Part shown: one piece after another, positions 26,682 to 34,503 of the stretch
Numbering within the stretch: the stretch's first letter is position 1
How the letters are laid out: each line of letters begins with the position of its first letter
NCBI RefSeq assembly: GCF_001544295.1
Contig: NZ_BCQF01000002.1
Span: 1-64,000, forward strand
From: Enterococcus pseudoavium NBRC 100491
Lineage (GTDB): Bacteria; Bacillota; Bacilli; Lactobacillales; Enterococcaceae
Reading direction: 5' to 3'
Length of the DNA stretch: 64,000 nt
Made by a program: the position numbers and the translations under genes
The notes under the pieces: model-generated
What the model was told of the DNA's origin: nothing
Seen by the model: only the letters and a program-made list of their open reading frames with translations
Databases searched by the model: none

Positions 26682-26912
26682 TTATTCTTTTTCTTCTTCT
26701 GTTTTTCGTTCGGTTTCTTTCATTGCAGGATCTTCGTAAACAGCTCCTGCTTGTGTTTTACCTAATTTTTCTAGCGTACTTGGTTCATGGTCTGTGCTGT
26801 CTTCTTGCTTTTTCTGCTCAACAGCTTTTTCGGTAGCTTTGCTAGCAGGGTCTTGATTACGGGCGCCAGCAGAAACTTTTCCTAAATTTTCAGTCAGTTC
26901 TTTTTTGTCCAT
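26682..26912 (-). CDS. Small hydrophilic protein with internal duplication (76 aa)
   Basis: A very charged protein with no cysteine, no signal and little hydrophobic sequence, probably disordered. Two related halves can be aligned: LTENLGKVSAGARNQDPASKATEKA and LEKLGKTQAGAVYEDPAMKETERK, sharing LGK, AGA, DPA and a Lys/Glu tail. The start at 26912 follows GAGGAG by nine bases; upstream ATG and TTG codons are too close to that site. I know no function. The composition resembles small stress-induced hydrophilic proteins, which is inference only. Confidence 0.65.
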   Translation of the reverse strand: MDKKELTENLGKVSAGARNQDPASKATEKAVEQKKQEDSTDHEPSTLEKLGKTQAGAVYEDPAMKETERKTEEEKE

Positions 26913-27064
26913 TTTCATCAACTCCTCTTAATAATAAGTGTAGCATTGATTGTTATCCATTCAAAAGAAAACGCTTTTTTCTTAATGAAGTTCTGGGGCT
27001 TGAAATATTTTGTCAAAAAGTGGAAAATAGGGTGATACTTGGAACTAGATGGAGATGAGCATTT

Positions 27065-27877
27065 TTGGCAAATGAAAGACCAATTGGATTTATCGATTCT
27101 GGTGTCGGCGGGTTGACGGTTGTCAAAGAAGCAATGCGTCAGTTACCAAATGAAGAAATTTTGTATTTAGGAGACACGGCCCGTTGCCCATACGGCCCCC
27201 GACCAGCAGCACAAGTGATTGAATTTACTTGGCAAATGACCCGCTTTTTATTGAAAAAAAATATAAAGCTGCTAGTAATTGCCTGTAATACAGCAACGGC
27301 AGTAGCATTAGAAGAAATCAAACAAACTATTGATATTCCCGTTATTGGTGTGATTCAACCTGGCTCTCGAGCCGCCTTAAAAGCAAGCGAGACCGGTCGC
27401 GTCGGGGTAATTGGTACTTTAGGAACGGTTAAGAGTGGTTCTTATGAAAATGAATTACGTAAGAAAGCTCCTGAGACATATGTGTCTAGCTTAGCCTGCC
27501 CTAAATTTGTACCGATTGTTGAAAGTAACCAGTTTAATAGTTCTGTAGCCAAGAAGATTGTTTCCCATACATTGGCCCCTTTGAAACGGGAAAAATTGGA
27601 TACCTTGATTATGGGCTGCACCCACTATCCTTTGTTGCGGCCGATTATTCAAAACGTAATGGGACAAGAAGTTATCTTGATTGATTCTGGAGCAGAAACG
27701 ATCAATGATGTCAGCACATTATTGGATTACTTCAATTTGAATAATTATCAACACGCTGCCACAAAGTCTAGAATTTTTTATACAACTGGCTCGCCTAAAA
27801 TGTTTAAAGATATTGCAAGTGAATGGTTGAATATTCGAGATTTAGCAGTGACACATATTGATTTAGGAGGAGAATAA
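27065..27877 (+). CDS. murI: Glutamate racemase
   Basis: Glutamate racemase (270 residues), making D-glutamate for peptidoglycan in the cytoplasm. The catalytic cysteines are visible in [14 protein letters not shown] and [12 protein letters not shown], with the flanking [13 protein letters not shown] and [11 protein letters not shown] motifs. The start is TTG with GGAGATGAG upstream. It begins a tight cluster, with the rph-rdgB fusion starting two bases after it, followed by yfcE with a four-base overlap. Confidence 0.96.
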   Translation: MANERPIGFIDSGVGGLTVVKEAMRQLPNEEILYLGDTARCPYGPRPAAQVIEFTWQMTRFLLKKNIKLLVIACNTATAVALEEIKQTIDIPVIGVIQPGSRAALKASETGRVGVIGTLGTVKSGSYENELRKKAPETYVSSLACPKFVPIVESNQFNSSVAKKIVSHTLAPLKREKLDTLIMGCTHYPLLRPIIQNVMGQEVILIDSGAETINDVSTLLDYFNLNNYQHAATKSRIFYTTGSPKMFKDIASEWLNIRDLAVTHIDLGGE

Positions 27878-27879
27878 AC

Positions 27880-29217
27880 TTGCGACATGATGGAAGAAGC
27901 GCCCAACAATTGCGGCCGATAAAAATCGAAACGAATGTATTTAAACATCCAGAAGGGTCGGTAGTTATTTCTTTTGGTGATACTAAAGTCATCTGTTCCG
28001 CGACTTTAGAAGATTCAGTCCCGCCTTTTTTAAGAGGAAGTGAGACGGGCTGGGTGACTGCGGAGTACAGTATGCTACCTCGAGCAACGAATACACGGAA
28101 TCGCCGTGAAAGTGCCAAAGGAAAGTTGACTGGACGAACGATGGAAATTCAGCGGCTAATTGGTCGTTCTTTACGAGCTGTGATTGATTTAGAAAAACTA
28201 GGTGAACGCAACATCATCGTTGATTGTGATGTTGTCCAAGCCGATGGCGGTACACGTACAGCTAGCATTACTGGCGGATTTGTTGCATTGCGTTTAGCAA
28301 TCAATAAGTTATTGGCAAGTGGTGAATTAGCTGAAGATCCGATTAAGGAGCATTTAGCAGCTATCAGTGTTGGAATCTTACCTGATGGAACAGTGGTCAC
28401 CGATTTGGACTATCAGGAAGACTCAGCAGCTGCAGTGGACATGAATCTAGTGCTGACTGAGTCAGGGCGTTTTGTTGAAATTCAGGGGACGGGTGAAGAA
28501 TCTACTTTTGATGATGATGAATTGAACGCGTTGATTCTACATGGAAAAACGGCGATTGAAGAATTGATTGCCAATCAAAAAGAAGCACTGCTTACAGAAG
28601 TTGAAACGGCTGATAAAACAATTGTAATTGCTACCCGTAATCCAGGAAAAGCTAAAGAGTTTGCTGCACTTTTTGCAAAAGCAGGATATCAAACGAAAAC
28701 CTTATTGGATTATCCAGATTTGCCAGATGTTGAAGAAACGGGGAAAACTTTTGAAGAAAACGCGCGTTTGAAGGCGGAAACGATTGCTCAAATTTTACAG
28801 CAGCCAGTTTTAGCTGATGATTCTGGGTTAGCAGTGGATGCCTTAAACGGTTTACCGGGAATCTTTTCAGCGCGTTTTGCCGGGGAACGGAAAAGCGATG
28901 CTGCAAACAATGCGAAATTACTGCATGAATTGACCGATGTTCCTGATGAAAAGCGGACGGCTCATTTCCATTGCACATTAGTTTTTGCTGCTCCACAAAA
29001 AGAAAGTTTAGTAGTAGAGGCGGATTGGGATGGTCGGATCGGCCGAATTCCCCAAGGAGATAATGGCTTTGGTTACGATCCATTATTTATTGTACCTGGC
29101 TTTGGAAAAACTTCGGCTGAATTGTCCAGTGAAGAAAAAAATCAAATCAGTCATCGAGGAATGGCGGTTAAAAAACTTGAGCAGGTTTGGCAGAATTGGT
29201 TGGAGGGAAATAAATGA
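27880..29217 (+). CDS. Fused RNase PH and XTP/dITP diphosphatase (RdgB/Ham1)
   Basis: A bifunctional protein of 445 residues. Residues 1 to about 245 are RNase PH, a phosphorolytic 3'-5' exoribonuclease for tRNA ends: [47 protein letters not shown]. Residues about 250-445 are a RdgB/Ham1 pyrophosphatase that removes deaminated purine triphosphates: [44 protein letters not shown] and a C-terminal SHRGMA. Each half has full domain length. This fusion is characteristic of enterococci and relatives. Translation starts at TTG after GGAGGAG. Confidence 0.95.
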   Translation: MRHDGRSAQQLRPIKIETNVFKHPEGSVVISFGDTKVICSATLEDSVPPFLRGSETGWVTAEYSMLPRATNTRNRRESAKGKLTGRTMEIQRLIGRSLRAVIDLEKLGERNIIVDCDVVQADGGTRTASITGGFVALRLAINKLLASGELAEDPIKEHLAAISVGILPDGTVVTDLDYQEDSAAAVDMNLVLTESGRFVEIQGTGEESTFDDDELNALILHGKTAIEELIANQKEALLTEVETADKTIVIATRNPGKAKEFAALFAKAGYQTKTLLDYPDLPDVEETGKTFEENARLKAETIAQILQQPVLADDSGLAVDALNGLPGIFSARFAGERKSDAANNAKLLHELTDVPDEKRTAHFHCTLVFAAPQKESLVVEADWDGRIGRIPQGDNGFGYDPLFIVPGFGKTSAELSSEEKNQISHRGMAVKKLEQVWQNWLEGNK

Positions 29218-29726
29218 AATATTTAGTTGTTAGCGATAACCACGGTGATCGTAATATTTTGGTTGAAATCGTGAATCGCTATGTCGATCAAGTAGACCAT
29301 ATGTTTCATTGCGGTGATTCAGAGTTAAAAGCTACCGATGAACTTTGGCAGCACTTTACAGTTGTTACTGGCAATTGTGATTACGATCCTGGTTACCAAA
29401 AAGAACAAGTTGTTAAAATTGGCGATGATACGATTTACCTGACGCATGGTCATTTATCTAATGTACGCTTTGGTTTGACGATGCTTTCGTTACAGGCACA
29501 AGAAAAGGGCGCAAACATTGCTTTGTTTGGACATATTCACCAAGCGGTAGCTGAAATGGACAAAAACATCCTCTTTGTCAATCCGGGAAGTATTTCACAG
29601 CCACGCGGTCCAATCCAAATCCCTAGCTATGCAATTATTGACAGCGAAGAAACAAACTACCACGTTCAGTTTTATAATCGATCGCATCAAGTGATTGAAG
29701 AATTAGCAGCTGATTTTGAACGTTAG
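29214..29726 (+). CDS. YfcE/MJ0936-type metallophosphoesterase
   Basis: Calcineurin-like phosphoesterase of the YfcE family (170 residues). Metal-binding motifs are in order: SDNHGD near residue 7, CGDSE near 34, TGNCDY near 52, THGH near 75 and GHIHQ near 104. Such enzymes act on phosphodiesters in vitro, and the cellular substrate is unknown. It overlaps the rdgB half of the preceding gene by four bases. That is a common neighbourhood in Firmicutes and suggests a shared housekeeping role. Confidence 0.93.
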   Translation: MKYLVVSDNHGDRNILVEIVNRYVDQVDHMFHCGDSELKATDELWQHFTVVTGNCDYDPGYQKEQVVKIGDDTIYLTHGHLSNVRFGLTMLSLQAQEKGANIALFGHIHQAVAEMDKNILFVNPGSISQPRGPIQIPSYAIIDSEETNYHVQFYNRSHQVIEELAADFER

Positions 29727-29818
29727 TTCCTAATTTTTATTAAATATTTGGGTAAAAAGCGTTTTCTTATAGCTGTTGAGGTAAAATTGAAATAGAGAAA
29801 TTAGAACGGAGGCGTCAT

Positions 29819-30307
29819 ATGATTAGTCCCGCAATTGAACAATTGATGAGAGATCATAAAGAAAATATGATGATCCCAGCAGAAAATGTTGCTAACGTAA
29901 TAAAGGAACATCCTTTAGAACATGCCTTACTGCTTTTATCGCAGGCAGGCTATTCAACCATCCCTGTGCTGGATAGAGAAGATCATTTTGTTGGTTTACT
30001 GAGCTTGAATGATATTGTCAAAAAGATGTTGGGGATCGATGGTATTGATATATCCAATTTAGAAGAATTAACAGTAGCTGATGTTATGAAGACAGAGGTT
30101 GCTGTCATGCGTCCTGATGCAGAATTGGAAGATGTACTGCATCTTTTAGTCGATGCATCATTTTTACCGGTTTTAGATAATGAGGGTGTCTTTTGCGGGA
30201 TTGTGACTCGTAGAGAAATTTTAAAAGCAGTTAATTACACTTTCCATACAATCGAAAGGAAAAATCCTGAAACTAAATTGATTTTTCATGCCAATTCACC
30301 AAGTTAA
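29819..30307 (+). CDS. cbpB: CBS-domain c-di-AMP receptor CbpB
   Basis: A soluble two-CBS protein of 162 residues matching CbpB/YkuL (DarB). The first CBS pair-half is at about residues 20-75 (LLLSQAGYSTIPVLDREDHFVG), the second at about 88-145 (TVADVMKTEVAVMRP, ASFLPVLDNEGVFCGIVTRREI). In Listeria and Bacillus the free protein activates the (p)ppGpp synthetase Rel and c-di-AMP blocks this; transfer of that role here is by homology. GGAGGCG precedes the ATG. It is monocistronic, with its own terminator. Confidence 0.88.
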   Translation: MISPAIEQLMRDHKENMMIPAENVANVIKEHPLEHALLLLSQAGYSTIPVLDREDHFVGLLSLNDIVKKMLGIDGIDISNLEELTVADVMKTEVAVMRPDAELEDVLHLLVDASFLPVLDNEGVFCGIVTRREILKAVNYTFHTIERKNPETKLIFHANSPS

Positions 30308-30310
30308 GTC

Positions 30311-30336
30311 AAAAGATCCTGAAAAGGGTCTTTTTC
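30311..30336 (+). terminator. Terminator after cbpB
   Basis: AAAAGATCC/GGGTCTTTT with a six-base loop and T run. Confidence 0.8.
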
Positions 30337-30380
30337 TTTTGCTCAAAATAGTGTCGTAGTAAGTGTCCGGTAGCGATAAA

Positions 30381-30441
30381 TTGACAAGTAAAAGTGAACA
30401 TGCTATTTTAATCAAGTGTTTAAACAGTAACGATTACAGTT
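30381..30441 (+). promoter_or_regulatory. rpsN promoter with Zur-like operator
   Basis: A consensus -35 TTGACA (30381-30386), 17-base spacer and extended -10 TGCTATTTT (-10 at 30404-30409) predict a start near 30416. Immediately downstream, AACAGTAACGATTACAGTT (30423-30441) is an 8-3-8 inverted repeat with one mismatch. It matches the Zur box AATCGTAATNATTACGATT at 13 of 18 defined positions. Zinc-bound Zur would block transcription. Confidence 0.72.
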
Positions 30442-30490
30442 AAGTTCACTAAATAAATCAAGAACAAACAAAATTAAGAGAGGTATTGAA

Positions 30491-30760
30491 ATGGCAAAAA
30501 AAGCAAAAATCATTAAAATGCAAAAGCAACAGGCTTTGATTGAACAATATGCAGAACAACGGGCAGCTTTAAAAGCAGTTGGCGATTATGACGGATTAGC
30601 AAAATTACCCCGTGATTCAAATCCCAACCGGTTAAAGCGCCGCGATTTGATTGACGGCCGGCCAAGAGGGTATATGCGTAAATTTGGCATGTCTCGTATT
30701 AAATTCCGCGAATTGGCTCATAAGGGTCAAATTCCCGGTGTCAAAAAGGCTAGTTGGTAA
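30491..30760 (+). CDS. rpsN: 30S ribosomal protein S14, zinc-independent form
   Basis: Ribosomal protein S14 of 89 residues. It lacks the two CxxC pairs of the zinc-binding 61-residue form and is therefore the C-minus paralogue that replaces it when zinc is scarce. The conserved C-terminal [24 protein letters not shown] is present. A Zur-like operator in its promoter supports induction by zinc limitation. It is monocistronic and outside the ribosomal protein operons. The main S14 is expected in the S10/spc operon, outside this window. Confidence 0.95.
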   Translation: MAKKAKIIKMQKQQALIEQYAEQRAALKAVGDYDGLAKLPRDSNPNRLKRRDLIDGRPRGYMRKFGMSRIKFRELAHKGQIPGVKKASW

Positions 30761-30775
30761 AATCAGCATGAAACA

Positions 30776-30816
30776 AAAAACCGACATACGAATGAATTCG
30801 TCTGTCGGTTTTTTTG
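30776..30816 (+). terminator. Bidirectional terminator between rpsN and the MscS-family gene
   Basis: AAAAAACCGACATACGAAT/ATTCGTCTGTCGGTTTTTT with one internal mismatch and long A and T flanks. Confidence 0.9.
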
Positions 30817-30830
30817 TTTTTATAAATGTT

Positions 30831-31745
30831 CTATTTCACAGGTGTAATCGGCACGCTTGGGATAGTGAAATCATTTTGAGTCAATGTTTTTACATAAGCC
30901 TTTAGAAATTCTTCCTGTAGCTTAAATTGTTTTCCGTTAGTTACATATAAAACCGTGCGAATGGCGTAATTACTATTGCCTAAGTCGACCAGTCCAAAGA
31001 TAGTCGGTCCATCAAAAATATCTGCTTGGAATTCTTTCGCTAGTTTTTGATTGGCTTCTTCAATCAAGTGGCTGATGCGATCATATCCTTCGTTCGGTTC
31101 GATCCGCACCTCGACTTTGACTTGCATATGCGCCCGCGAGAGATTACTGATGGTCGTAATATTACGATTAGGGATAAAATGAACGGTTCCATCGGATGAC
31201 TTCATTTGGAGCATTCGAATGCCCACTGAGGTCACAGTTCCTTCGATCTGAAGGTTCGTTAAATGAATATAATCGCCGACATCGATTTGTTGTTCCATAA
31301 TCAGGAAAAAGCCGGTGATAATATCATTAGTGAACCCTTGTGCACCTAACCCAATGGCGATCCCGGCGATCCCGGCACCTGCCAACAGTGAACCAACTGG
31401 AATCCCTAGCGTATCCAGAATTGAATAAAGGAAAAAGAAGAACAGTGTATAAGAAAAAATATTCATTGTCAGAGCATGAATCGTTTCGATCCTAGTAGCA
31501 TTATCAACCATTTTTTTCTTTTGCCGATCAAAAGATTGGGTGATCAAGAAGCTCCCGATTTTTCGGATTAGATAGAATAGAATCAACACTGCTAAAATGG
31601 TGAATCCTTTTTGAATCAAAATAGAAAATACTTGATCCCAATCAATCGTCTGCCAGTATCTTTGCCAAGCAGACAGCTGTTTCGTTGCTTGATCAACGAC
31701 ATTGACAGTACTAGAGTCAACAGTTTGTGAAGTCATTAAAAACAT
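30831..31745 (-). CDS. Small-conductance mechanosensitive channel, MscS family
   Basis: MscS-type channel (304 residues) that releases solutes on hypo-osmotic shock. Three membrane segments lie at about residues 44-62, 90-112 and 115-140. The third is the pore helix, AGAGIAGIAIGLGAQGFTNDIITGFFLI, with alternating Gly and Ala. The cytoplasmic beta domain follows (VGDYIHL, GTVTSVGIRMLQMKSSDGTVHFIPN). TAGGAG lies before the ATG. The relation to B. subtilis YkuT suggests a housekeeping osmotic valve. It is convergent with rpsN. Confidence 0.92.
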   Translation of the reverse strand: MFLMTSQTVDSSTVNVVDQATKQLSAWQRYWQTIDWDQVFSILIQKGFTILAVLILFYLIRKIGSFLITQSFDRQKKKMVDNATRIETIHALTMNIFSYTLFFFFLYSILDTLGIPVGSLLAGAGIAGIAIGLGAQGFTNDIITGFFLIMEQQIDVGDYIHLTNLQIEGTVTSVGIRMLQMKSSDGTVHFIPNRNITTISNLSRAHMQVKVEVRIEPNEGYDRISHLIEEANQKLAKEFQADIFDGPTIFGLVDLGNSNYAIRTVLYVTNGKQFKLQEEFLKAYVKTLTQNDFTIPSVPITPVK

Positions 31746-31884
31746 AACGCACTCCTATCTTAAACTTTAAGAAAGTAAATTTTTAGTCCATTAGGCAAAT
31801 CTGTCAGAGAGGAGGAAACGCTCCCCACAGAGCGACCTTTAGAATCACGACTTAATTGCTATCAGCGAATAAAAATAGTGTAAC

Positions 31885-31975
31885 AATTTTCTGTATTTCT
31901 GTCGACTAATGTAAAAAATAGTTTTTTCAGAAAATTGAAAAAATCCATGACAATGATGAAAGAAAGTGATAGACT
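31885..31975 (+). promoter_or_regulatory. ilvE promoter with CodY-like boxes
   Basis: -35 ATGACA (31947-31952), 17-base spacer and -10 TAGACT (31970-31975). TTTTTTCAGAAAATT (31922-31936) matches the CodY box AATTTTCWGAAAATT at 13 of 15 positions and lies just upstream of the -35. A weaker site with 11 of 15 begins at 31885 (AATTTTCTG). CodY control of branched-chain amino-acid genes is established in Firmicutes. Confidence 0.6.
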
Positions 31976-32003
31976 TACCATTAAATAAGAAGGAGATGAT
32001 AAA

Positions 32004-33017
32004 ATGGTGGATATAAAATGGGAAGAATTAGGTTTTGATTATATTAAAACGCCTTTCCGCTATATTTCTCATTGGAAAAACGGGCAATGGGATGACGGCG
32101 TATTGACAGAGGATAATACGATCACCATTAATGAAGGCTCTACCTGTCTCCATTACGGCCAAGAATGTTTTGAAGGCTTGAAGGCTTATCGTCGTAAAGA
32201 TGGAAAAATCAATTTATTTCGACCGGATGAAAATGCTAAGCGTTTAAACAAAAGTGCGGAACGTTTGCAGATGCCAGCTGTTCCCGAAGAGAAGTTTATT
32301 GATGCAGTGATGCAGGTAGTACGCGCGAATGAAGAGTATGTTCCACCATATGGAACGGGAGCAACTTTATATTTACGTCCGTATTTAATTGGTGTCGGTC
32401 CTAATATTGGGATTATCCCCGCACCAGAATATTTATTTGGGGTCTTCTGTATGCCAGTAGGTCCGTATTTCAAAGGTGGGATGTCGCCAAGTAATTTTAT
32501 CGTTTCAGAATACGACCGAGCTGCGCCTTATGGAACCGGGGCGGCAAAAGTCGGCGGAAACTATGCAGCCAGTTTATTACCGGGGCAAATCGCTCACGAC
32601 CGGAACTTTTCGGACTGTATCTATCTGGATCCCGCCACTCATACAAAAATCGAAGAAGTGGGCTCAGCGAATTTCTTCGGAATTACTCATGATGATCAAT
32701 TCATTACGCCAAAATCACCGTCAATTTTACCAAGTATTACAAAATACTCGCTATTGTATTTGGCAAAGGAACGCTTCGGACTGGAAGCGATCGAAGGGGA
32801 CGTGCGATTAGCGGAATTGGATAAATTTGCAGAAGCAGGGGCCTGTGGAACTGCGGCAATTATTACTCCGATTGCCGGAATCCAAAATGGTGATGATTTC
32901 CATGTATTTTACAGTGAGACGGAAGTAGGTCCAGTCACTAAAAAATTATATGATGAACTAGTTGGGATTCAATTTGGGGATGTTAACTCACCTGAAGGTT
33001 GGGTTTTTGAAGTTTAA
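32004..33017 (+). CDS. ilvE: Branched-chain-amino-acid aminotransferase
   Basis: Class IV PLP-dependent aminotransferase (337 residues) interconverting Leu, Ile or Val and their 2-oxo acids with glutamate. The N-terminal block HYGQECFEGLKAYR, the catalytic Lys region AAKVGGNYAASLL (residues about 185-200), EVGSANFFGI and the C-terminal GACGTAAIITPI are all present. AAGGAG precedes the ATG. No other branched-chain pathway gene is adjacent, so this enzyme may mainly serve degradation or interconversion. The promoter carries CodY-like boxes. Confidence 0.95.
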   Translation: MVDIKWEELGFDYIKTPFRYISHWKNGQWDDGVLTEDNTITINEGSTCLHYGQECFEGLKAYRRKDGKINLFRPDENAKRLNKSAERLQMPAVPEEKFIDAVMQVVRANEEYVPPYGTGATLYLRPYLIGVGPNIGIIPAPEYLFGVFCMPVGPYFKGGMSPSNFIVSEYDRAAPYGTGAAKVGGNYAASLLPGQIAHDRNFSDCIYLDPATHTKIEEVGSANFFGITHDDQFITPKSPSILPSITKYSLLYLAKERFGLEAIEGDVRLAELDKFAEAGACGTAAIITPIAGIQNGDDFHVFYSETEVGPVTKKLYDELVGIQFGDVNSPEGWVFEV

Positions 33018-33026
33018 GATAAATAG

Positions 33027-33060
33027 AAAAAACGCCGTTCATGTAGAATGGCGTTTTTTT
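33027..33060 (+). terminator. Terminator after ilvE
   Basis: AACGCCGTTC/GAATGGCGTT (one G-T pair) with an ATGTA loop and seven T; the A run makes it partly bidirectional with fabI. Confidence 0.88.
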
Positions 33061-33088
33061 GAATGGTTGAAAAAGCTAGGAGAATTTC

Positions 33089-33844
33089 TTAGCTCAAATG
33101 AACCCCTTTATCGACGTAAATAATATCGCCAATGATTCCAGTTGCCAAGGGGCTAAGCAGGAAGGCACATGAATTTCCGACTTCTTCAATCGTTACCGCT
33201 ACTTTATCCGGTGTCCGTTCTTCAGATAAGTTCAATAAGGATTGGTAATCTTTCACGCCGGTCACAGCCAATGTTTTAATTGCTCCTGCTGAAATAGCGT
33301 TAACGCGGATATTTTTTGGCGCAAGTTCAGTTGCTAAGTAGCGAACTTCAGCCTCTAATGCAGCTTTGGCGATTCCCATCATGTTGTAATTAGGGATTGA
33401 ACGCTCAGAACCCATATAGGTCATCGTCACGATGCTGCCACCGTCAGTCATTAAAGGTGCTGCATATTTTGAAACAGCTAATAATGAGTAGGCACTGATG
33501 TCTTGGGCTAATTGGAAACCGTCACGAGTGATCTCCGTCACGTTTCCTGATAATTCTTCTTTGTTGGCAAAGGCAATCGAATGAACCAAACCATCAATTG
33601 AGCCGAATTGTTCTTCGATTAAAGCAAAAGCAGCTTCAATTTTTTCATCACTAGCAACATCTAGTTCGAACATGTGGGCATCTTCGCCAACTAATTTTAC
33701 TAAGTTCTTTTTCATCCGCTCATTTTGATACGTATAAATTATTTCTGCTCCTTGATCGGCGATGGCTTTAGCACAACCCCAAGCAATACTTTTTTTATTG
33801 GCAACGCCGGTCACGATAATTTTTTTTCCAGTTAAAATTGACAT
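33089..33844 (-). CDS. fabI: Enoyl-[acyl-carrier-protein] reductase FabI
   Basis: NADH-dependent enoyl-ACP reductase of type II fatty acid synthesis (251 residues), the target class of triclosan-like inhibitors. It shows the atypical SDR nucleotide motif GVANKKSIAWGCAKAI, the catalytic Tyr/Lys block YNMMGIAKAALEAEVRYLA and the C-terminal GIIGDIIYVDKGVHL. The start at 33844 gives the normal N terminus; 24 further codons upstream are open but have no ribosome-binding site. It is divergent from the fabZ-like gene, with FabT-like palindromes between. Confidence 0.95.
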   Translation of the reverse strand: MSILTGKKIIVTGVANKKSIAWGCAKAIADQGAEIIYTYQNERMKKNLVKLVGEDAHMFELDVASDEKIEAAFALIEEQFGSIDGLVHSIAFANKEELSGNVTEITRDGFQLAQDISAYSLLAVSKYAAPLMTDGGSIVTMTYMGSERSIPNYNMMGIAKAALEAEVRYLATELAPKNIRVNAISAGAIKTLAVTGVKDYQSLLNLSEERTPDKVAVTIEEVGNSCAFLLSPLATGIIGDIIYVDKGVHLS

Positions 33845-33904
33845 TAAATGACACACTCCTAAATAATATAAAAAATAATATGCTCTCATTATGTTGTAAA
33901 AAGC

Positions 33905-33982
33905 TTTGATTGTCAAACTATTTTTTGATTATTCCAATAGACCTTGATTAAAACATTAGAATATGATAGTTTGATAATCAAA
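33905..33982. promoter_or_regulatory. Two FabT-like operators between fabI and the fabZ-like gene
   Basis: TTTGATTGTCAAA (33905-33917) and TTTGATAATCAAA (33970-33982) match the FabT core TTTGATTATCAAA with at most one difference; the second is a perfect palindrome apart from the centre. The first is just upstream of fabI, the second 24 bases before the fabZ-like ATG. FabT with acyl-ACP represses fatty-acid genes in Lactobacillales. Confidence 0.75.
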
Positions 33983-34005
33983 TGAAATATTCAGCGAGGT
34001 GCAAA

Positions 34006-34455
34006 ATGAAAAAAATTATGAATGTCGAAGAAATCATGGCTGCGATTCCTAATCGCTTTCCCATTTACTATTTAGATGCAGTCACAGAGTTTGAAGATGA
34101 GAAGCATATTACAGCGGTAAAAAATCTAACAATGAATGAGGATTTTTTTCAAGGCTATTTTCCGGGCGAACCAATTATGCCAGGTACCTTGATCGTAGAA
34201 GCGTTGGCTCAAGCAGGTTCATTGCTGATTTTGAAATCAGCGGCCTTTGAAGGGAAGACTGCTTATATCGGGGGCATCAACAAAGCGCAATTTTTGGAAT
34301 TCGTCCGTCCTGGAGATACTTTGTTCCTGAATTTTGATATCCAAAAAGTCAAAGGACCAGTAGGAACTGCCAAGGCTTGGGCCACAGTAGCGGACAAGAC
34401 TGTAACTGAATGTGAATTCACTTTTATCGTAGGGGACAAAGAGCAAAAAAAATAA
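34006..34455 (+). CDS. FabZ-family 3-hydroxyacyl-ACP dehydratase, catalytic His replaced
   Basis: Hot-dog fold protein (149 residues) aligning over its full length with FabZ: IPNRFPIYYLD, VKNLTMNEDFFQG, FPGEPIMPGTLIVEALAQAGSLL. The motif that carries the catalytic His in E. coli FabZ (QGHFPG, His54) reads QGYFPG here, so residue 51 is Tyr. The catalytic Glu is kept (Glu65 in LIVEALAQ). The His of PHRFP is also changed, to Asn16. It may be a low-activity, altered or regulatory paralogue, with the working FabZ/FabN elsewhere. The start at 34006 follows GAGGTG. Confidence 0.88.
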   Translation: MKKIMNVEEIMAAIPNRFPIYYLDAVTEFEDEKHITAVKNLTMNEDFFQGYFPGEPIMPGTLIVEALAQAGSLLILKSAAFEGKTAYIGGINKAQFLEFVRPGDTLFLNFDIQKVKGPVGTAKAWATVADKTVTECEFTFIVGDKEQKK

Positions 34456-34462
34456 ATTAAAC

Positions 34463-34500
34463 AAAGAAGCAAAAACCGATTTTCCGGATTTTGCTTCTTT
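34463..34500 (+). terminator. Bidirectional terminator between fabZ-like and cyclophilin genes
   Basis: AAAGAAGCAAAAACCG pairs with CGGATTTTGCTTCTTT around ATTTTC. Confidence 0.87.
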
Positions 34501-34503
34501 AGT

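Noticed and set aside
29755-29772. cre-like sequence AAAAAGCGTTTTCT upstream of cbpB
   Set aside because: It matches the catabolite-repression consensus at only about 11 of 14 positions in AT-rich DNA; not enough to call.
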